Positions 33,772 through 38,139 of a DNA stretch of 38,139 bases are shown here, piece after piece (within the stretch, counting starts at the first letter, position 1; the number at the start of each line of letters is the position of its first letter). The notes beneath the pieces were generated by a model. That model made no database searches. It saw only the letters and a list, made by a program, of their open reading frames with translations, and was not told the DNA's origin. Source of the DNA: Alphaproteobacteria bacterium (GTDB lineage Bacteria > Pseudomonadota > Alphaproteobacteria > Micavibrionales > Micavibrionaceae); contig RZZS01000020.1 of assembly GCA_009929775.1 (NCBI GenBank), forward strand, positions 1 through 38,139, given 5' to 3'. A program made the position numbers and the translations under genes.

Positions 33772-34407
33772 ATGATTGTCGCCGTTTCGATCGAGAATGC
33801 GCATGTGTTCGGAGATATTCTTCCGTCAATTCTTCGTCTGAGGCATCAGGGCTTCAAGGAGCGCCAGAACTATGCCGTGCCCTCGTTCCACGGGATGGAG
33901 TACGATGCCTACGATACGCCCGCGACCACGTATCTTGCCTGGCGCGACAAAGACGGCTCTGTGCGGGGCTGTACACGCCTGTTCCCCACGACTCTTCCCT
34001 ACATGATCGAGGAAATCTGGCCCGGTCTGGTCACGCGCGAATCGCTTCCCAAAGCGCCGGACGTCTGGGAAGCCTCGCGATTCGTGATCGACCGGACGCT
34101 TCCGGTCGAGGAGCGGCGGCGCGTTCATGGCGAACTGCTGTGCTCGTTTCAGGAATTCGGGCTGTCATGCGGCATTCGCTGGATGATCGGAGTTATGACG
34201 CCGCCCATCTGGCGCGCGGTCTTCGTTAACGCAGGGTGGCCCATCGAGTTCCTCGGCAACACGCAGGAACTTGCGCCGCGAGAGCGGGTTTCCGCTGGTC
34301 GCATGGTCATTTCCGACCGGATCCTCGCGGGCCTGAGAAAAACGTTTTCAATTCGCGGAGCAGTGCTCGACGCCTCCGCCTACCAATCGGACCGGATGTA
34401 CGCGTAA
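33772..34407 (+). CDS. Acyl-homoserine-lactone synthase (LuxI family)
   Basis: This 211-residue enzyme makes the quorum-sensing signal from S-adenosylmethionine and an acyl donor. Conserved positions match LuxI/EsaI numbering: Arg-24, Phe-28, Asp-45, Asp-48, Arg-69, Glu-100 and Arg-103. The usually invariant Trp-34 is Tyr here. The stretch YDTPATTYL, then TRLFPTTLPYMIEEIWPGL and VWEASRFVID, resembles the RpaI/BjaI/BraI subgroup, which takes acyl-CoA rather than acyl-ACP. A strong ribosome binding site (GGGAGG) precedes the ATG. The downstream 2-oxoacid dehydrogenase genes could supply that acyl-CoA. Confidence 0.88.
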   Translation: MIVAVSIENAHVFGDILPSILRLRHQGFKERQNYAVPSFHGMEYDAYDTPATTYLAWRDKDGSVRGCTRLFPTTLPYMIEEIWPGLVTRESLPKAPDVWEASRFVIDRTLPVEERRRVHGELLCSFQEFGLSCGIRWMIGVMTPPIWRAVFVNAGWPIEFLGNTQELAPRERVSAGRMVISDRILAGLRKTFSIRGAVLDASAYQSDRMYA

Positions 34408-34423
34408 CGGAAAAGGAGACCAG

Positions 34424-34747
34424 ATGCAGGTTCAGACGAAAGAGATGCACGCCGAGGAACTGGAGAACATCATGCTGTGCGCGCGATGGCTTGTGCATCA
34501 GTTCGAGAACATAAATTGTCACAGTCTCGCCGTGATCTTCCAGAAAGCGATTAACGACGCGGAAGCCTGGATACAGACGATGGTGCGTCACGGAACCATC
34601 CCGCCCGAATTTTCAGAACCGATCAAGGCCCGGGAAGCCGAGCTTATTCACGGCATTCTCGTGAAGTACGCCTCGATTGACGATCCTGAAATGCGCCGGG
34701 AAGCGCTCGACAAAATGCTCGAAGCGACCCGGCGGAAGATCAATTGA
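34424..34747 (+). CDS. Conserved-context small protein of unknown function
   Basis: This is a 107-residue soluble, largely helical protein with no signal peptide and no motif I recognise. It has a central Trp/His-containing stretch (CARWLVHQFENINCHSLAVIFQ is split by two Cys) and a charged C-terminus (EALDKMLEATRRKIN). A strong AAGGAG lies before the ATG. It sits 16 bases after luxI and 7 bases before the E1 gene, so it belongs to the same transcript and may act with the synthase or the dehydrogenase. Confidence 0.75.
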   Translation: MQVQTKEMHAEELENIMLCARWLVHQFENINCHSLAVIFQKAINDAEAWIQTMVRHGTIPPEFSEPIKAREAELIHGILVKYASIDDPEMRREALDKMLEATRRKIN

Positions 34748-34754
34748 GGCCGGA

Positions 34755-36779
34755 ATGAACAGGATCGCTAAAGGATCGCCCGCCGCTTTTGATGCCACGG
34801 AAGTCTTTCCTTGCCCGGATCCGGTCTCGATTTTCCGTGTCATGGCCGTATCGCGCGAGGCGGAGACAAGGGAGAGCATTCTCTTTCGGCAGGGGCGCGG
34901 GCAATTCCATCTTCCGAGCGCCGGGCATGAGGCACTCGCGGGTCTTTCTTCGCTGATCGGGCCGCGTGATTATACCTACTGCTATTATCGCGACCGGGCT
35001 TTGCTGCTTGGGATGGGTGTGCCCCTCTATGACATTGCGCTCGGGTATTTTGCCAAGGCGGAGTCCAGTTCGGGCGGGCGCCAGATGGCCAGCCATTTCA
35101 GCTTTCCGGAAAAGCGGATCATGTCCTGCGCGACGCCGACCGGGCTGCAATGTCTCCCCGCCGCCGGAACGGCTGCAGCGCTGAAGCGCGATGGAAAGGG
35201 AGGAATCGCTCTTTGCTGCATTGGCGACGCTGCCGCCCGGCAGGGGGAGTTTTTCGAAGCGGTCGCCATGGCGTTGCAGGACCGCCTGCCCGTCGTCTTT
35301 CTTATCGAGGACAACGGCTTCGGGGTCAGCACGCGTACCGACCATATGAACCCGGTCAGTCTCGGATTCTTCAATCCGGAGATTGTGCGTGACTTCGATG
35401 GGCGCGATCCACTCGCTCTGCGGAACGACATGCGTCCGGTCCTCGGTGCGATCCGGGCTGGGGAAGGGCCAGCGGTCGTTCGTATCCGTTTCGACCGGCT
35501 CATGTCCCATACTTCGTCCGACGATCACACGCGCTACCGGAGTGCCGGGGAAATCCGGGAAATGGAACGGCGCGATCCGCTTGTGACCTATGGGCGGCAC
35601 CTCGTTGAAAGCGATTTGATCGATGCCCGGGAAGAAGCCGCCATTCGCGAAGCCGCGCAGCACTTCGTGAGGGAAACCTACAGGCGTGCCGAGGCCGCCC
35701 CCGCGCCTGATCCGCAAGGCGCCATGACCAACATTTTCGCCCGGCAGGAAAAACGCCCCGGCGCTCCCGTCCCGCCAGCGCCGGAAGGAACGGAAGAATG
35801 GACGATGGGCCGGGCGTTCAATACGGCTCTTGGTACGATTCTCGAATCGAACCCGAGCGCGCTCGTGTTCGGCGAAGATGTCGAGGACCCGAAAGGGGGC
35901 GTGTTCGGTCTGACGAAAGGATTGTCGACCCGTTACTCCGGTCGCGTAACCAATTCGCCTCTTGCCGAGGCAACGATTGCGGGCATGGCGTCGGGGTATG
36001 GAGTCGCGGGCTGTCTTCCAATTTTCGAGTTGCAATTCATTGATTTTATAGGCCCGGCCTTTAACCAGATCGTGAACCAGATTGCGACGCTGCGCTGGCG
36101 GACGGCGGGCCGCTCGGCCTGTCCGCTTGTAATCTACGCGCCGTGCGGGTCGTTCATATCCGGCGGCGGGCCGTGGCACAGCCAGACCAACGAAAGCTGG
36201 TTGGCCCATTCGCCGGGGCTCAAGGTTTACATGCCCTCGACGGCGGACGATGCGGCCTCGATGCTCCTGCATGCGGCGGCGGGGGCCGATCCGGTCATGC
36301 TTCTGCTTCCAAAAAACCTGCTTCAGAAGAGCATGCCGCGCGAGCCTGCGGCTAGTCTCCATCCGGAGCGGGCGAGGGTCCGCGTTTCCGGCGGCCATGT
36401 CACGATCGCTGCGTGGGGAAACTGCGTCTCGCTTGCGCTCAGGGCGGCGGGGTCCCTTGCGGAGGCGGGCGTGGAGGCGGAGGTGATCGATCTTCCCTCG
36501 ATCGTTCCCTGCGACTGGCAGACCCTGCGGGCTTCCGTCCGCAAGACGGGCAGGCTCGTCGTTGTCCAGGAGGACAACCGCACCTGCAGCTTCGGGCAGG
36601 CAATCATCAGCGAACTTACCGGCGACCCAAAAACATGGGAAAGCCTGTATGCCGCACCGCAACTCGTAACGCGGGAAGACGTCCATGTCGGCTTCAGCGC
36701 CGTCCTTGAGACCGCGGTGCTCCCAAACCACGAAAAAATCATCAGGGCCGTTGAGCAAACTCTGGGAGAAAAACTATGA
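34755..36779 (+). CDS. Fused E1 alpha-beta subunit of a branched-chain-type 2-oxoacid dehydrogenase
   Basis: This 674-residue thiamine-diphosphate enzyme joins E1 alpha (about 1-330) and E1 beta (about 345-674) in one chain. The alpha part has the TPP-binding segment IGDAAARQGEFFEA to EDNGFGVST (GDA in place of the usual GDG). It also has the loop MSHTSSDDHTRYR, whose S-D-D pattern is typical of branched-chain oxoacid rather than pyruvate dehydrogenases. The beta part has FGEDVEDPKGGVFGLTKGL, PLAEATIAGMASGYG and FELQFIDFIGPAFNQIVNQ. It would decarboxylate a 2-oxoacid and pass the acyl group to the lipoyl E2 encoded next. The frame is open from 34677, but ATG 34755 gives a clean start after the preceding gene. 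The stop overlaps the E2 start (ATGA). Confidence 0.87.
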   Translation: MNRIAKGSPAAFDATEVFPCPDPVSIFRVMAVSREAETRESILFRQGRGQFHLPSAGHEALAGLSSLIGPRDYTYCYYRDRALLLGMGVPLYDIALGYFAKAESSSGGRQMASHFSFPEKRIMSCATPTGLQCLPAAGTAAALKRDGKGGIALCCIGDAAARQGEFFEAVAMALQDRLPVVFLIEDNGFGVSTRTDHMNPVSLGFFNPEIVRDFDGRDPLALRNDMRPVLGAIRAGEGPAVVRIRFDRLMSHTSSDDHTRYRSAGEIREMERRDPLVTYGRHLVESDLIDAREEAAIREAAQHFVRETYRRAEAAPAPDPQGAMTNIFARQEKRPGAPVPPAPEGTEEWTMGRAFNTALGTILESNPSALVFGEDVEDPKGGVFGLTKGLSTRYSGRVTNSPLAEATIAGMASGYGVAGCLPIFELQFIDFIGPAFNQIVNQIATLRWRTAGRSACPLVIYAPCGSFISGGGPWHSQTNESWLAHSPGLKVYMPSTADDAASMLLHAAAGADPVMLLLPKNLLQKSMPREPAASLHPERARVRVSGGHVTIAAWGNCVSLALRAAGSLAEAGVEAEVIDLPSIVPCDWQTLRASVRKTGRLVVVQEDNRTCSFGQAIISELTGDPKTWESLYAAPQLVTREDVHVGFSAVLETAVLPNHEKIIRAVEQTLGEKL

Positions 36780-37825
36780 ATGAAGATCACAAGGTTACCG
36801 TCCCCCGCGTCGGCGAGGGCGTCCATCAGGTGAGGATCGTCCGTATCCTCAGGGATACCGGCGACTGGGTCGACGAGGACACCGATCTTCTCGAAATCGA
36901 GACGGACAAGGCGATCCTCGAAGTCCCTTCGCCGGTGTCGGGCGTAATCCGCTCTATATTGTGCGAGGAGGGAGAGCACAAATCCGTGGGCGACGTGCTC
37001 ATGGAAATTGGCGCGCGCGAAGCGGCAGCGAGAGGCGCGCAGCCTCGCACGTTCAACCAGACGCGTCGGCGCGACCGACCGGCAACGGCGGAAGAGAAGG
37101 CCGATGAGCAAGCCGGATCCCTGCCTGCCGAGCAACGCGCGTTGATCGCCCACCTGCAGGACAGCGCCGAGATCGTTATTCCGGCGACTTTGGAGCGTGC
37201 GGTCGACTGGGAGCCGATTTCAAAGGCACGGGTCGCCTGGCGCCGATCGGGCGAGTGTTCGGCGGTGCCATCATCGCTGGAAATCGTTACGTGTGCGGTT
37301 TCACAGGCCATGTTCACGTTCGAAAAATTCCGGGCGAGACTTTCGGATCTCAACGAATTCAGCGTGTCTCCGCAGGCTCTGATCGGTATCGCGAAGGCCG
37401 AAAAAGGCGACGTTCTCGTCACGCCTGCGGTCTCGATCAACGAAGGGGCGGATCTGGAAAGCGTCCGGGACCGCGTGCGGCCTGTCATCCGGAAGATCAG
37501 GCCCCAGGGCGGCTACCATAGTCTTGCGATCAGTGATATGTCGGCGTTCGAGGTTGTGCGCGCCGCACCGGTCGTCGTCTATCCGGCGGTGGCCACGCTT
37601 TTTATCGGGACCCCGCACTGGGCGCTCGATGCGAAGCGCCGCACCATATTCGCGAGCAATTTCGTCCTGACGTTCGATCACCGGATTATGAACGGCGCTT
37701 ACGCGGCTGCTTTCCTGCGAGAAGTCGAGAGAAATATTCGTCGCATCGGTCGCGAGGTCGAACGCAGGTGTGAACAGTCGGTGTGCGGTGCCTCTTCGAC
37801 GGAGGTCCTCAATGTCGGATCGTAA
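36776..37825 (+). CDS. Reduced E2 acyltransferase of the 2-oxoacid dehydrogenase
   Basis: This is a 349-residue E2-like protein. An N-terminal lipoyl domain (about 5-80) has the lipoylation site IETDKAI (Lys-45). An Arg/Glu-rich linker (about 85-125) follows without a clear E1/E3-binding domain, then a short acyltransferase domain (about 140-335). The active-site motif reads DHRIMNG (His-302, Asn-306) where E2 enzymes have DHRxxDG, so the catalytic-site Asp is replaced by Asn. The length is well below the usual 400 or more. It may pass the acyl group to CoA in an altered way or to a different acceptor. It is translationally coupled to the E1 gene and to the next gene, whose start lies inside its 3' end. 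Confidence 0.82.
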   Translation: MNEDHKVTVPRVGEGVHQVRIVRILRDTGDWVDEDTDLLEIETDKAILEVPSPVSGVIRSILCEEGEHKSVGDVLMEIGAREAAARGAQPRTFNQTRRRDRPATAEEKADEQAGSLPAEQRALIAHLQDSAEIVIPATLERAVDWEPISKARVAWRRSGECSAVPSSLEIVTCAVSQAMFTFEKFRARLSDLNEFSVSPQALIGIAKAEKGDVLVTPAVSINEGADLESVRDRVRPVIRKIRPQGGYHSLAISDMSAFEVVRAAPVVVYPAVATLFIGTPHWALDAKRRTIFASNFVLTFDHRIMNGAYAAAFLREVERNIRRIGREVERRCEQSVCGASSTEVLNVGS

Positions 37826-38139
37826 ATCCGACCTTGCCGAGTTGCGGAGTTGCGCGGCTGTGATCGAAGGGATTTTCTTTGCGGCCAACGAACCCGGCAC
37901 GCTCGATCACGAGCGGTTGAACGTTCAACTCGACAGCTACGATCACGAGTACGACCGGATGGTTCGTCGCCGTGAGTTCAATCTTGTCTATCTGATGCAC
38001 GAACTGCTCATCGCGGTGGACGAGGATCCGGGGGATCTCCTGGCAAGCCTCAGCGATCTTGAGGCGGCCTGTCTTTCCTCCTCCATCTACCGCGATCTCA
38101 TCTTCGGTCGTTCCGTTGCGTCGGTGCGGGAAAAAATCG
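37812..38139 (+). CDS. Unknown protein, cut by the right edge of the window
   Basis: An open frame from ATG 37812 runs to the end of the window (109 residues without a stop). It is preceded by a perfect GGAGG (37801-37805) and overlaps the E2 stop by 14 bases, so it is the next gene of the quorum-linked operon. The visible part is acidic and helical (SCAAVIEGIFFAANEPGTL, then YLMHELLIAVDEDPGDLLASLSDLEAACLSS). I do not recognise a family. Confidence 0.7.
   Translation, partial: MSDRKSDLAELRSCAAVIEGIFFAANEPGTLDHERLNVQLDSYDHEYDRMVRRREFNLVYLMHELLIAVDEDPGDLLASLSDLEAACLSSSIYRDLIFGRSVASVREKI

Noticed and set aside
34740-36758. Long minus-strand open frame opposite the E1 gene, and similar ones at 750-3359 and 4650-5810
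   Set aside because: Each lies fully antisense to a recognised or strongly supported gene and shows Arg/His-rich or low-complexity shadow sequence.

Overview
The window looks like a chromosomal segment of a free-living alphaproteobacterium with moderately high GC. The lineage evidence is a PstA with a long N-terminal DUF3333-type extension, a LuxR/LuxI pair whose synthase resembles the RpaI/BjaI subfamily, an SLC13-family permease with TrkA-C domains, and at least one consensus promoter for EcfG, the alphaproteobacterial general-stress sigma factor (GGAAC-N17-CGTT). Genus cannot be read from the sequence. No rRNA, tRNA, insertion sequence, prophage or CRISPR array was seen. Genes are tightly packed and the longest gene-free stretches are under 300 bases.

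Layout. 173-694 (-) is a deoxyinosine/uracil-DNA glycosylase. 807-4317 (+) is an epimerase/SPW/VKOR fusion protein followed by a Na+/Ca2+-exchanger-type antiporter. 4596-9269 is the most striking part: a divergent Fap-type functional-amyloid locus. It encodes a 535-residue exported Asp/Asn/Ser/Thr repeat protein, two small exported proteins sharing its C-terminal amyloid-like motif, a periplasmic C39-type cysteine protease (FapD-like), and on the opposite strand a coiled-coil/beta-barrel outer-membrane protein (FapF-like). 9358-11985 (-) is a fused CcsBA cytochrome c synthase. 12072-18376 (-) is a seven-gene lipid-modification operon (flavin oxidoreductase, DUF1365, CFA-type methyltransferase, chalcone-isomerase-like protein, MFS permease, DUF3833 lipoprotein, SDR). 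Upstream of it on the same strand are a histidine kinase, an OmpR-type regulator and an SLC13 permease (18423-22248). 22334-28047 (-) is a tripartite RND efflux operon. 28273-32463 (+) is pstSCAB without phoU. 32460-32849 (-) is an XRE regulator.

32922 to the right edge (+) is a quorum-sensing locus: a canonical AHL-responsive LuxR, a LuxI-type synthase, a 107-residue unknown, a fused E1 alpha-beta 2-oxoacid dehydrogenase of branched-chain type, a reduced E2 with a catalytic Asp-to-Asn change, and an unknown gene cut by the window edge. The arrangement suggests the dehydrogenase makes a (branched) acyl-CoA for signal synthesis, or that its product is the quorum-regulated output.

Two candidates stand out as little-described systems. 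The first is the acidic-repeat Fap-like locus, in which the small exported proteins carry a double-glycine-like motif that the C39 protease might cut, the major subunit is followed by a perfect 10-bp stem-loop, and a near-consensus EcfG promoter precedes it. The second is the luxR-luxI-E1-E2 locus.
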